Assembly (NCBI RefSeq): GCF_000334895.1
Contig: NZ_BAFM01000013.1
Location: forward strand, 1 to 64,000
DNA from: Halococcus agarilyticus
GTDB taxonomy: Archaea; Halobacteriota; Halobacteria; Halobacteriales; Halococcaceae
Direction of reading: 5' to 3'
DNA length: 64,000 nt
Shown in pieces: positions 25,632-35,371 of this stretch (its first letter is position 1; each line of letters opens with the position of its first letter). Both the position numbers and the translations under genes were made by a program. The notes beneath the pieces were generated by a model. That model did no database searches and was not told where the DNA came from. It was given only the letters and a program-made list of their open reading frames with translations.

Positions 25632-25865
25632 GTTCTTCTCGACTGGACAGCGCGATGAAAAACTTCGCCATTCCGGATCGAGTGCCGTCACAGCTCCTCC
25701 CCGAGGAGCCCGAGGCCCCGCTCACGAACGAGCCCTGTCCTCGACGGCCGGAATCGCCTGACGGGGTGGAACGGATCGACGACGCTCCGAGATGTTCGAC
25801 CCGCTGTCGATAGAAGTATCCCGGTGGGGGAGAACAACGAACTCGATGGAGGCTATCGGTCGCCA

Positions 25866-28800
25866 GTGAGCTACACTCGGTCGCTGCTCACTCGCTGGTC
25901 GCGTCGCGATCGCCTCACCGTTCTCGTCGTCGCGGTCACGGCTGCGTTCTTGGTCGGTAGCACGCTTCTCCTGGCCGCCGCGGGAGCCCAAACCGCCACG
26001 ATCGCCGACGGACTCGACACCACGACGTCCGCCACGTACCACGACTCGTACGCCGCGGTAAACGCCACCGCGGCAGACGAAGTCGTCCTCCCCACCACGA
26101 CGGTTGCCCGTCCGAACGGCAGTGCGGTCCGCTTCATTGGCGTTCCACCGGACACACGTACCGAGATCGCCGATGCGTCGGTTGGGTGGCAACGCGCGAC
26201 GATCCCCACACCGAACGGTTCCATCCAGGGGCCAGTGACGACCACGACGCGTCAGCGTTTTCGAACATCGACCGGCCCGATCACGGACGAGATCCAACCC
26301 CATCCGACGGACGAATCGGTGTTTCCCGCCGAGTGGTACGTGGCGAACGCCTCGACGGTCCAACGCCTCGGCGACCAGTCCACCGCGGCCTTCGTGATCC
26401 GTCCCGGACGGAACGCGAGCGGCTTGCTGTCGGTCCCACAGTCGGGGACGCCGCTCCTGTCGGCGCTCGTCTTCCTCTTTGCGGGAATGCGTGAGATGCT
26501 GACCGCACTGCTCGCGGCCACCGTGGGGAGTGCACTCCTGATCGTGGTCGTCGTGTACAACGTCCTTCGGATGTCCGTCCGCGACCGCCTGGAGACGATC
26601 CAGGTCATCCGGTCGACCGGTGGCACACCCCGCCGCGTCCTCGCCCTCTTCGGCCTCCGGGCCGGCCTCATCGTCACGGTCGGGGTCGCGCTCGGCTTTG
26701 CGATCGGCGTCGTCGTGACGAACGCCGTCGTCAACGTCGCCATCTACGCCGGCCTCCCGATTTCGCTCACACCGAAGCTCACACCGCTCGCGATCGGAGT
26801 TCTCGGGGTCATGCTCACCGTGCTCGTTCTCGCCGGTGTCGTGGCGGGCGTCCTCGCGGCCCGATCCGCGGCGACACAGCCGCCGGCACGCCTCACCGAG
26901 ACCGGCCGGCCTGCGAGCGATACCGACCACATCCGGTTCGCCCGTCTCCGCAGGGTTCTGACCCCCTCACTGCTCGATCCACGGGCCGTCGTGCCGACGA
27001 CACTGACGCTCGCGGTCTTTGCGGTGGTCGTGCTCCTCGTGCTCTCGTTTGCGGGTGCGGTCGCCCCGCTTTCGAGCCCCGGCGAAGGGACCGTCGCCGA
27101 GGCCGATGCCGCACACGTGCTCAACAGCCGGATCGACACGGAGTACGCCACCGCCCTCCGCTCGAACGGCATCGCCGCGAGTCCGGAGATACTGCTCCCC
27201 CAGACCGTCGACGGCGAGCCGTTTCTCGCACTCGGGGCGAACTACTCGGCGTTCGCGTCGGTCACGGACGCCACGCTCGTGGCGGGGACGCCCCCGAATG
27301 CGTCGACCACGAACGAAGTCGTCGTTGGAACCGATCTCGCCGAGACGCTCGGCGTCGAGGTCGGCGAGAGTCTCACCCTGGGCGGGAGTTTCTCACCGGC
27401 GCTCACGCGCGTCACCGTCGTCGGCACCTACGACGCGACCGGTGTTGCCAACGATCAGCTCGTCGTCCCCCTCTCGACGGCCCACCACCTCGCGCTCAGA
27501 CCCGGTGACGTCCAGTACATCCGGACCGAAGCGACCGACTTCGACGACAGAACGCGGACGTCGGAGACCGCACCACGGAACTCGATCAGCGTCACGGGAG
27601 TTTCGGCCCCGGACGTCGCCGCAGTGAACCAGTCGATCCCGGTCGCGGTCCGAGTGCGGAACCTCGAGGCCACGAACGCCACGCGGGAGCTTCCCGTCTC
27701 GATCGACAATACCACTCGAAGCCGGACAGTCACGCTCGGGCCGGACGGACGAGGCGCGTTCACCGTCCCGATAACGTCCCGAACGCCCGGCAACCACACC
27801 CTCCGGGTTGGTTCTCGCTCCCTCTCGATACGGGTGTTCCCGGCGAACGCCCTCCGGGTTCCCACGGAGCTTCCGGCGCAGGCTCCGCCGAACGCGACCG
27901 TGTTCGTGCCCGTCGTCACGCCCACCGAGGAGCCGGTTGCGAACGCCACCGTCTCGATCGCCAACCGAACGACGTCGACGGGCGGGAACGGCGTCGTTCA
28001 GCTCACTCTCCCCGAGACGCCGGGTGCGTACACCATCACGGCCGCCAAAGGCGACCGTCCGACGGCGACCCGGAACGTCACGATCACAGAGTCCGCAGAC
28101 CGTCGCCTCTCGGCACGGCTCACGGTGACACCGAAAACGGCGAGCGTGCTCGAACGCCCCGAGGCGAACGTCACGGTAGCGAACCCCTGGAACGCCACGA
28201 TCTCCCGTGAGCTCGTGCTCACCTCGCCGGTGAGCTCGCGAACGCGCACCGTCACGCTCGGACCGGGCGAGACCGCGGCGGTGGGGATCGAGGTGTTCGC
28301 CGGGAGCGATGGACGCGCCTCGCCCGGCACCTACACGATCGGGCTGCGCTCGAACGGGACGCCGCTGGCCCGAACGGAGTACACCATCGAGGGCGACGAC
28401 CGGCTGTTTGCCTCGCTCGCGAGCACCGGCGAGTACTCCCAGGGTGCTGGCGTCGGCCAAGCCATCCGGAGCGTTTTCGGCAACGTGCAGTTGCTGTTCG
28501 CCACGATGGTGGTGCTCGCCGGCCTCACGACCGTGGGGACGACGACCGCGACCTTCGCACAGGTCATCCACGCGCGCCGACGTGCCATCGGGATCCACCG
28601 TGCGACCGGTGCAGCGCCGCGTGGCGTCCTGAAGACGGTCCTCGCCGACGTCTGTCTGATCGCGATCCCCGCGACCGTGGTCGCGATCGGGCTCGCCGTC
28701 GGTGCCACACGTGCCCTCGAAGCCGTCGGCGCGCTCACCGTTTTCGGCATCCGACTCTCGACCGCGACGCCGGGGCCCGTACTCGTCGGTCTCGGGATCG

Positions 28801-28925
28801 GGGCCTTCCTCCTCGCGGTGCTCGGCGCGGTGTTCGCGACGGTCCCGTTCCTCGCCCGGCCGCCGACCCGGCTGCTCACCGATTCGATCGCTCGACTGGC
28901 CCACCAGTACGGGAGCGAACGGTGA
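25866..28925 (+). CDS. FtsX-like ABC permease with very large extracellular region
   Basis: The 1,019-residue protein has the double FtsX layout: an N-terminal helix (about 15-38), a first permease block with the cytoplasmic motif IQVIRSTGGTPRRVLALFG, a long outer region, and a second block with ARRRAIGIHRATGAAPRGVL. Between about residues 390 and 850 the outer region holds MacB-like and Ig-like domains with many N-glycosylation sequons. It should work with the ATPase at 21177. FtsX/MacB proteins couple ATP hydrolysis to movement of outer domains, not to solute passage. I prefer the GTG at 25866 (MSYTRSLLTRWSRRDRL); a GTG at 25824 adds 14 residues. Confidence 0.85.
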   Translation: MSYTRSLLTRWSRRDRLTVLVVAVTAAFLVGSTLLLAAAGAQTATIADGLDTTTSATYHDSYAAVNATAADEVVLPTTTVARPNGSAVRFIGVPPDTRTEIADASVGWQRATIPTPNGSIQGPVTTTTRQRFRTSTGPITDEIQPHPTDESVFPAEWYVANASTVQRLGDQSTAAFVIRPGRNASGLLSVPQSGTPLLSALVFLFAGMREMLTALLAATVGSALLIVVVVYNVLRMSVRDRLETIQVIRSTGGTPRRVLALFGLRAGLIVTVGVALGFAIGVVVTNAVVNVAIYAGLPISLTPKLTPLAIGVLGVMLTVLVLAGVVAGVLAARSAATQPPARLTETGRPASDTDHIRFARLRRVLTPSLLDPRAVVPTTLTLAVFAVVVLLVLSFAGAVAPLSSPGEGTVAEADAAHVLNSRIDTEYATALRSNGIAASPEILLPQTVDGEPFLALGANYSAFASVTDATLVAGTPPNASTTNEVVVGTDLAETLGVEVGESLTLGGSFSPALTRVTVVGTYDATGVANDQLVVPLSTAHHLALRPGDVQYIRTEATDFDDRTRTSETAPRNSISVTGVSAPDVAAVNQSIPVAVRVRNLEATNATRELPVSIDNTTRSRTVTLGPDGRGAFTVPITSRTPGNHTLRVGSRSLSIRVFPANALRVPTELPAQAPPNATVFVPVVTPTEEPVANATVSIANRTTSTGGNGVVQLTLPETPGAYTITAAKGDRPTATRNVTITESADRRLSARLTVTPKTASVLERPEANVTVANPWNATISRELVLTSPVSSRTRTVTLGPGETAAVGIEVFAGSDGRASPGTYTIGLRSNGTPLARTEYTIEGDDRLFASLASTGEYSQGAGVGQAIRSVFGNVQLLFATMVVLAGLTTVGTTTATFAQVIHARRRAIGIHRATGAAPRGVLKTVLADVCLIAIPATVVAIGLAVGATRALEAVGALTVFGIRLSTATPGPVLVGLGIGAFLLAVLGAVFATVPFLARPPTRLLTDSIARLAHQYGSER

Positions 28926-29061
28926 ACACCCTCCATCGCGATGCGTCGGTCGCAGGTGCCAGCAACGAGAGCGGCCGGCAACGATGCACACGGCCGCCGT
29001 CGCCGCCCGACGGCTCCCGCCGTCCGCTCACAGCCGGTCGCCGCTCGGGGGTGTTTTCCGG

Positions 29062-30729
29062 ATGAGTCGGCGGCGTGAATACGTACTCGTCTGTCTCGCG
29101 GTCTTCGCGCTCGCGCTCGCGATGCGGACGATCACGCTGTACTGGAGTCCGTTCCCCGCCACGCTCGATGGGTTCGACTACGCCGCCCTCGCCCGGAACA
29201 CGATCGCGACCGGCCACCTCCCGTTCGATCGGCTCCGGGCGGACAACCTCGTGTTCGCCACCGTGCTCGGCCTCGCCGGCACCGTGACGGACGTCCGGCC
29301 GGTCGTCCTGGCCCAGCCGTTGATCGCAGTCGTCGGTGCGGGCTCGTGTCTGACCGCGGTCGCGATCGCGCGTCGGATCGGGTGGCGATTGGACTACGCG
29401 GGCCGCCAGGTTCGGCTCGCCGCCGCCCTCGCCGGCCTCACTCTCGCGGTCGAGGGGCTGTATCTCCGGCGCACCGGCGTCGCCGACGAGGAGGCCATCG
29501 GCCTGCTGCTCGTCCCGCTGCTCGCGATCGCGTTACACCGGGCGATCCGCACGCAGCGTCCGGCGTGGCTCGGCTCGACGGCGCTCCTCTGTCTCGTCTT
29601 CCCCCTCGTCCACACGTTCAGCACGCTGCTCGCGGCGACCACCGCGATCGCCGTGCTGGCGACTCAGTTCCTCCGGGTCCCGACCCGTCGGTTCGTCGTC
29701 GTGGGCGGCGGCCTCGTCGCCGGTTTCTGGGCGTACTTCGCGCTGTACTACGAGGCGGCCGGGCGACTCGGCATTGCGGTCCCGTACGTCGGGCGGATCC
29801 TCGCCCACCCGGGGCTGTTCGTCGCGTGGCTCGTCGTCCTCGTGATCGCGATTCTGTGGCTCCGACGCACCAGCTCCCGCCTCCAGGTCGGTACGCTCCT
29901 CGCGGCCGTCGGGACGCTGTTTCTCGTCCTGGTCGCGAACGTCTTCCTCCCGATCTTCCCCGGGACGGCGACGACGCCGCTCGTCGTTTTGCTGCCCGTC
30001 CTCCTGTTCGTCGTTCCGGTCGTCCTCGCCGGTCGTGGCCTCCCGCTGGTCGCCGCCGATCGCACCGAGGGAGCGGTGATCGTCGCGCTGCTCGCCGCAC
30101 CGGTGATTCAGGTGTACTTCGCGCTCACGGCCTCGCTCACCCCGGAGTTCTTCGGGACGGTCATGCGGACCCAGACGTTCGCACATTTCCCGGTGGTCGT
30201 GCTCGCGGCGCTTTCGGCCGCCGGAATCGCCGTCGGGACGAAAGTGACTCGGCAACGGGGACGATCCCTCCGGCGAGTCGGCCGGACGGTGGTGCCCACG
30301 GTGTTGCTCGTCGCCGCGCTCCTGACCGCGCCGGTCGCGTTCGTCGACCTCGACACGGGGTCGTCCCCGAGCACGACGACCGAATCCGAGTTCGCGGCCG
30401 CCTCGTTCGCCGCCACCCACGTCACCGATCGGTGGACCGCCGCCGACCCGCTCTCGCGCGTGGGGCGGCAGTACTACCCTCGCGGGCCGAACGTCTCCCG
30501 AACGCCGGTGTATCGGTGGCTGACGGACGGTTCGCCACCCACGTGTCCCACCCTCTCGCGGGAGGCTTGGACGACGACCGGGGCGCATCTCTTCCCGCTC
30601 GCGCCGGCGACGATCGACGAGACGCGATATCGGGACTGGCTGTCCCGGCACGATCTCGTCTACACGACCTCCGCACCGTACCGGATCTCGCTGAGCCTGC
30701 CCGCCACGAACGCGACACGAGGCTGTTGA
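29062..30729 (+). CDS. Multi-spanning membrane protein, possibly GT-C glycosyltransferase-like
   Basis: The 555-residue protein has about twelve membrane helices. The first outer loop contains SPFPATLDGFDYAALARNTI, and the last 130 residues form a soluble domain. A first-loop acidic motif followed by many helices is the layout of GT-C enzymes such as PMT and oligosaccharyltransferase relatives, which use lipid-linked sugars. I cannot confirm catalytic residues. It follows the FtsX-like permease by 136 bases on the same strand, and its outer neighbours are rich in glycosylation sites, so a role in surface glycosylation is plausible. Confidence 0.6.
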   Translation: MSRRREYVLVCLAVFALALAMRTITLYWSPFPATLDGFDYAALARNTIATGHLPFDRLRADNLVFATVLGLAGTVTDVRPVVLAQPLIAVVGAGSCLTAVAIARRIGWRLDYAGRQVRLAAALAGLTLAVEGLYLRRTGVADEEAIGLLLVPLLAIALHRAIRTQRPAWLGSTALLCLVFPLVHTFSTLLAATTAIAVLATQFLRVPTRRFVVVGGGLVAGFWAYFALYYEAAGRLGIAVPYVGRILAHPGLFVAWLVVLVIAILWLRRTSSRLQVGTLLAAVGTLFLVLVANVFLPIFPGTATTPLVVLLPVLLFVVPVVLAGRGLPLVAADRTEGAVIVALLAAPVIQVYFALTASLTPEFFGTVMRTQTFAHFPVVVLAALSAAGIAVGTKVTRQRGRSLRRVGRTVVPTVLLVAALLTAPVAFVDLDTGSSPSTTTESEFAAASFAATHVTDRWTAADPLSRVGRQYYPRGPNVSRTPVYRWLTDGSPPTCPTLSREAWTTTGAHLFPLAPATIDETRYRDWLSRHDLVYTTSAPYRISLSLPATNATRGC

Positions 30730-30835
30730 AATCGCTCTGTTCCGCCACACGGAAAACGAACGGACGGCGATGATCGAGTCGTTTGGAGGAGTAGTTTTAT
30801 GATGCTGGTCGCAGAACAATAGTTCGACTCCACCG

Positions 30836-32002
30836 ATGGATGATCAAACACCAGCAGACGATGACACGATCCGAGGGGAGACCGACGGCATCCTCGATTT
30901 CGTTAGCGAGGTCGGCGATCAGCTGCGTTCGCGCCGGGCGTTCATGGGCGACGCGGCGAAAGTCGGCGTCGGTGCGGCCGCGCTGTCGGCGGTCGGGGCG
31001 GGCAGCGCCGTCGCCAACGACGATTCGGAGTCGGGACCGAGCGACCTCGACATCCTGAACTACGCGTTGACCCTCGAACACCTGGAGTACGCTTTCTACG
31101 AGGAGTTCCTCGCGAATCATACGGAAAGCGAGGTCGAGAACTCGGCGGTGGCGCAGTACTTCGCGCGGCCGACGCTACGCTACTCGACCTACCAGCAGAT
31201 CGAGGACGTCCGGGATCACGAGGGAGCCCACGTCGAGGCGCTCACGGAGACCATCGAGAAACTCGGCGGCACGCCCGTCGAGCCCGCCGAGTACGAGTTC
31301 CCCTACGACACCATGGAGGAGTTCGTCGCGATCGCCGACCGCCTCGAAGCCGTCGGGGTGTCGGCCTACGCCGGGGCCGCGCCGATGATCGACGACGAGG
31401 ACGTGCTGAAGGCCGCACTCAGCATTCATTCGGTGGAGGCCGAACACCAGACGTACTTCCAGCTGCTCCACCTTCAGCGGCCCGCGCCAGACGCGTTCAA
31501 CACCGCTCGCTCGATGGACCAGGTGCTCCCGATCGCGAAGCAGTTCATCGTCGGCGCGGGCGGTGGCGGCGACGACGGTGGCGATGGCGGCGACGGTGGG
31601 GAGTCGGGTCAGACGGTCACGGTTGGCCTGTCCGGCGAGCAGGAGGTACCGCCGGTCGACACCGACGCGTCCGGCGACGCCACCCTCACGCTCACGCGTG
31701 ACCCGCCGGAACTGGAGTACGAGCTCACCGTCTCGAACATCGAGAACGTCACTGCGGCGCACATCCACATCGGCAACGAGGGCGAGAACGGGCCGATCGT
31801 CGCGCCGCTGTTCAGCGACGAGAGCGGGGTCAGCGAGGACGGCGTGCTCGCAACCGGCACGATCACCGAGGACGATCTCGTGGGGCCGCTCGAGGGCAAG
31901 TCGTTCTCGGAGCTCCAGTCGATGGTCGAGGAGGGCGCGTACGTCAACGTCCACACCAAGGAGCATCCGAAGGGCGAGATCCGCGGTCAGATCCAGGTGT
32001 AG
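30836..32002 (+). CDS. Ferritin-like protein fused to a CHRD domain, Tat-like signal
   Basis: The 388-residue protein has an N-terminal Tat-like signal (about 30-60: RSRRAFMGDAAKVGVGAAAL). A ferritin-2 type four-helix domain spans about 70-225, with iron-ligand-like motifs LEHLEYAFYEEF, RDHEGAHVEAL and SVEAEHQTYF. A Gly-Asp linker comes next (GGGGDDGGDGGDGG). A C-terminal CHRD domain covers about 260-388 (GEQEVPPVDTDASGDATL, AAHIHIGNEGENGPIV, YVNVHTKEHPKGEIRGQI). Such ferritin-like proteins are exported in many halophiles; the CHRD fusion is less common. It could bind iron or handle peroxide at the cell surface. A TTTTATGA box lies about 40 bases before the ATG. Confidence 0.85.
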   Translation: MDDQTPADDDTIRGETDGILDFVSEVGDQLRSRRAFMGDAAKVGVGAAALSAVGAGSAVANDDSESGPSDLDILNYALTLEHLEYAFYEEFLANHTESEVENSAVAQYFARPTLRYSTYQQIEDVRDHEGAHVEALTETIEKLGGTPVEPAEYEFPYDTMEEFVAIADRLEAVGVSAYAGAAPMIDDEDVLKAALSIHSVEAEHQTYFQLLHLQRPAPDAFNTARSMDQVLPIAKQFIVGAGGGGDDGGDGGDGGESGQTVTVGLSGEQEVPPVDTDASGDATLTLTRDPPELEYELTVSNIENVTAAHIHIGNEGENGPIVAPLFSDESGVSEDGVLATGTITEDDLVGPLEGKSFSELQSMVEEGAYVNVHTKEHPKGEIRGQIQV

Positions 32003-32198
32003 GCACACTCCAACACACGGATTATTGTGGCCACCATCGGTGTAGCGACGCCCGAAGACCTGCCGTTCACGGCGATGGCGGTATCACGCAAGGGCGTTCG
32101 TCCGAGCGAGCGAACTCAGACCCCGTGCGATCGCTTCACGCTTCCGTGACTGTCGAGTCCGACCGCGCGTGATCGGGCTCCGACGATCCAGCGTCGAA

Positions 32199-33254
32199 TC
32201 ACTGTGAACTGACGTTCACCCAGAGGTGTGTCTCCCGGTAAGCGTTCTCGGCGGTCGGCTCCGACGGGGGCGATCCCCGGTACAGCAGGTAGATGAGGCG
32301 GAGTCGCTCGCCGGTCATCGTGGGAGTCACGTTGTGGGTCCAGTCGACCGATTCGTTCGCGGGGACGGTCCGACTGAACCGATCGAGCTCCTGCCGTTCG
32401 CGGACGGTCGTGGAGTTGTTCCGTATCGAAACCCGCTGCAGTTCGGCGACGACGGAGTACTCGACCCGCTCGTGCTCGTGGTTGCCGATCCCGACGATGA
32501 CGGGTTGGCTCTGCCCGACGGTGAAGTTCCGTGGGTAGTCGTCGGCGACGAGCGCGCCGGATTCGTTCTCGGTGAGCAGGTAGAACTCGCTGAAGCTCTC
32601 GCCCGTCCTTGGAACCAGAGCGGCATAGCCGACGCTACTGATCGCGAGCAGCAGGCTCACGACCAGTACGACGTTCAGCACAGCGTCCATCCGGGTATCG
32701 GGCTCGAACAGTTCCACCCGCGTCGTCCGCATCCACGCTCGGTACGGCACCCGAAACCGATCCTCGGCGGGCAGCTCTCGACGACGGACAGCGGCCACCG
32801 CACAGGCGACGAGTGTGAACCCCCCGATGGAGAGCACGATCGGAACGAGCCGGATCCCGAACGGCGTGAAGTTCAACACCAGCCCGATCAGCGGCGTGAG
32901 CGCAATACTGAGGCCGAACGAAAGTGCAACCCGCTCGATGCCGTCGATGCTCCCCTCTCGGCGGGGATCGGCACGTCCGGCCATGCCGGCGTTCGAATCG
33001 TGACTCGCGGCCGACTCGGATCCCGCCTCGTCCCCCGTGGGGCCGCGTTCAGGGAACAGTGCCGCGACGAACGCGTAGCCCGGCGCGAACAACACGAAGG
33101 CGAGGCCGAGCGCGATCCGCAGCGGCGTCTCGCTGATGACGGGCGCAAGCGCGGCGATCGCCGTCGCGACGACCAGGAGAACCGTCACGGCAAGATCCGC
33201 CGGGAAACGGCGGAGAAATCGCGGAAGCATCAGGCGGAGCGTACCGTCAGCCAT
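32199..33254 (-). CDS. DUF1616 membrane protein
   Basis: The 351-residue protein has four N-terminal membrane helices (for example TVLLVVATAIAALAPVI and IALGLAFVLFAPGYAFVAAL) interrupted by an acidic loop. A fifth helix sits near residue 215, followed by an outer beta domain (about 235-351) with NXT/S sequons (ENESGALV, NESVDWTHNV). This is the DUF1616 architecture found near archaeal glycosylation and surface genes. The ATG at 33254 (MADGTLRLM) is preferred over one at 33281. Molecular function of the family is unknown. Confidence 0.8.
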   Translation of the reverse strand: MADGTLRLMLPRFLRRFPADLAVTVLLVVATAIAALAPVISETPLRIALGLAFVLFAPGYAFVAALFPERGPTGDEAGSESAASHDSNAGMAGRADPRREGSIDGIERVALSFGLSIALTPLIGLVLNFTPFGIRLVPIVLSIGGFTLVACAVAAVRRRELPAEDRFRVPYRAWMRTTRVELFEPDTRMDAVLNVVLVVSLLLAISSVGYAALVPRTGESFSEFYLLTENESGALVADDYPRNFTVGQSQPVIVGIGNHEHERVEYSVVAELQRVSIRNNSTTVRERQELDRFSRTVPANESVDWTHNVTPTMTGERLRLIYLLYRGSPPSEPTAENAYRETHLWVNVSSQ

Positions 33255-33456
33255 GGCACTCGGTTTCCCCAACAGCACCAAAAGGACTTGCTTTCGTCAT
33301 TCGTCCACACGAAACCCCTCGAACGGCGTCGACACCGTTCGCTCTACTGGAACTCGCGCCACCCAGAGAACGGAGTCACGAACCTGTTTCTGGCGTTGAC
33401 GGCCACCGCCAAGCGAGCCGTTTACCGCCCGTGACTGAGGAGGGGTGAGTCGGTCG

Positions 33457-33615
33457 TTAGGATGGGGACATTTCGGTTCCACACTCACGGCACTGGTTCG
33501 GTTGCCACGCCACCGTCCGGACGATCGACTGGACTGCATCACAGGTCGGGCAGTACGCTTCCACTTCCGATCCCTTGCTGTAGGGCATCGTTGTGGCTGT
33601 CGTTCGGCTGTGCAT
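33457..33615 (-). CDS. Small zinc-ribbon protein (52 residues)
   Basis: This short gene encodes two CxxC pairs, YCPTC and CREC, spaced as in zinc ribbons, in a 52-residue protein ending EMSPS. Haloarchaea encode many zinc-finger micro-proteins of this size. The ATG at 33615 is supported by a TTTAAA box about 25 bases upstream, giving a leaderless transcript; a second ATG at 33588 starts MPYSKGSEVEAYC. It lies in the gap between the DUF1616 gene and the DUF58 operon, on the opposite strand to the latter. Specific function is unknown. Confidence 0.7.
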   Translation of the reverse strand: MHSRTTATTMPYSKGSEVEAYCPTCDAVQSIVRTVAWQPNQCRECGTEMSPS

Positions 33616-33880
33616 ACAAGAACCTGTCGTCTAGTTTAAATTTCGGGGCGGTGAGTTCGAACACAACCGGCGGAGGGGAAACGCGAAAACGCGGCCGCTG
33701 TGCAGTGTTCGGAAGCGAGACGGGACGGAGTCGGAGCCGATGTCGCGGCTGCGATGACCGTCTCCTGAACACGTTCGCGTCGTTTCGGCCGTACGACAGC
33801 GCGGAGTCCCGTCCTTCGATCGCGCACAAGCCCGAACGGCAGAGGGGGACGTTTACCTACGTGGCCGTTCGACCCCGGGT

Positions 33881-35317
33881 ATGCAGACCACGCGGCGGTA
33901 CTGGGAAATCGCCGGGACGGGTGTCTTTCTCGCCGTCCTTGCCGTCGTGTTCGCCCGCCCGCTCCTGTTGGTCGGTGCAGCGGGTCTCGGCGCGTGGTTG
34001 CTCGGCCAGCAGTATCTGTTCGTGCGTGCGCTGTCCCGAACCGACGCTGACGTCACGATCGACCAGACGCCCTCTCGAGACCGGGTGATCGCGGGCAACG
34101 AAACCACGATCGCGCTCTCGGCGCGTCTCGCGCGACCCTCCCCGCTGGCGATCGCCGTCGAGATGGGGCTGCCGGCGACCACGGCCGGCACGAGCAGCGA
34201 TGATCGAACCGCTCGCCTCGAACCCGGAGACGAGCGGACCGACGCCGTGGTTTCGGCTCACTGGACGGTTGCCGGCTCCTACGCGTTCTCCACGCCGACG
34301 CTCACGTTGACCGACGCGGGCGGCCTCTTCGTCGAGCGGCTATCGCGCGGCTCGACGCCGACGATCGTCGTCGAGCCCCGTGGGCCACGGAACGTCCACG
34401 TCGGCGAGGGTGGCGAACAGCTCGTGGTCACGTACGGGCAGCGACGGAGCGGTCGCCGGGACGCCGGGCTCGATCCGGGCGAACTCCGCGAGTACGTGCC
34501 CGGCGACACCGCAAACCGGATCGACTGGAAGGCGACCGCCCGGTTGAACGAGCCCCACGTCCGCGAGTACGAGGTCGAGACCGATCGGACGACGGCGCTG
34601 CTCGTCGATCACCGCGCATCGATGGGGGACGGCCCCGCCGGCGAGACGAAACTCGACTACGCCCGACAGGTCGCGCTGTCCATCGTCGACAGCGTGCGCG
34701 AGTTCGACGACCCGCTCGGTTACTACGCCGTCGGTAACGCTGGCATCACCGACCGGCGACCCCCGACGGCCGGTCAGTACGCGGCGGTCGAGCGCCGGCT
34801 GCGCGATCTCGCCCCGACCGTGGCCGACGCTACGTCAGCCGACGACGAGACGGGAAGTCCGGCCGCGTCACGTCACGCCGCCCGACGGCTCTCCGGTCAG
34901 CGCACGTTCGAGACGACGCTCGCGCCGTACTTCGAGTCGACGGCGACGTACGTCGAACGGATCGAGGGCGATCCGCTGTTCGAAACCGCACGCACCCACG
35001 TTCCCCGGCTGTCCGGGACCGTCTGGACGGTGATATTCACCGACGACACCCATCGCGCCGAGCTCCGCGAGACGGTCGAGCTCGCTCGGCGCGGCGACGG
35101 CCGCGTGCTCGTCTTCCTCACGCCGACGGCGCTGTTCGAACCGGGTGGTCTCGCCGATATCGAGGACGCCTACGAGCGGTATCGCGGGTTCGAATCGTTC
35201 CGCCGCGACCTCGCCCGTCTGCGGCGGGTGTCGGCCTTCGAAGTCGGTCCGCGCGACCGGCTCGACGCCGTTCTTTCGAGTGCCGGCCAGCGGGGTCGGT
35301 CGGCGAGCGCTCACTGA
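33881..35317 (+). CDS. DUF58 (vWA-like) protein of a MoxR system
   Basis: The 478-residue protein has two N-terminal membrane helices (about 6-45), a beta-rich outer-type region and the DUF58 core (YVPGDTANRIDWKATARLNE, residues about 205-225). A vWA-like domain follows with LLVDHRASMGDGPAGETKLD, an imperfect metal-ion site. It is the first gene of a tight operon leading to MoxR at 36692. DUF58 proteins are thought to cooperate with MoxR ATPases in folding, inserting or maturing protein complexes, often at the membrane. The ATG at 33881 is supported by downstream helix content. Confidence 0.88.
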   Translation: MQTTRRYWEIAGTGVFLAVLAVVFARPLLLVGAAGLGAWLLGQQYLFVRALSRTDADVTIDQTPSRDRVIAGNETTIALSARLARPSPLAIAVEMGLPATTAGTSSDDRTARLEPGDERTDAVVSAHWTVAGSYAFSTPTLTLTDAGGLFVERLSRGSTPTIVVEPRGPRNVHVGEGGEQLVVTYGQRRSGRRDAGLDPGELREYVPGDTANRIDWKATARLNEPHVREYEVETDRTTALLVDHRASMGDGPAGETKLDYARQVALSIVDSVREFDDPLGYYAVGNAGITDRRPPTAGQYAAVERRLRDLAPTVADATSADDETGSPAASRHAARRLSGQRTFETTLAPYFESTATYVERIEGDPLFETARTHVPRLSGTVWTVIFTDDTHRAELRETVELARRGDGRVLVFLTPTALFEPGGLADIEDAYERYRGFESFRRDLARLRRVSAFEVGPRDRLDAVLSSAGQRGRSASAH

Positions 35318-35371
35318 CTCGCGGGTTGGCGAAACCCCCGTACTTTAGGCGTCGGCGGATGTCGAGAACGC

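Noticed and set aside
35183-35200. GGGTTCGAATC motif resembling a tRNA T-loop
   Set aside because: It lies within the DUF58 coding sequence (RGFESFRRD), and no acceptor or anticodon stems pair around it.
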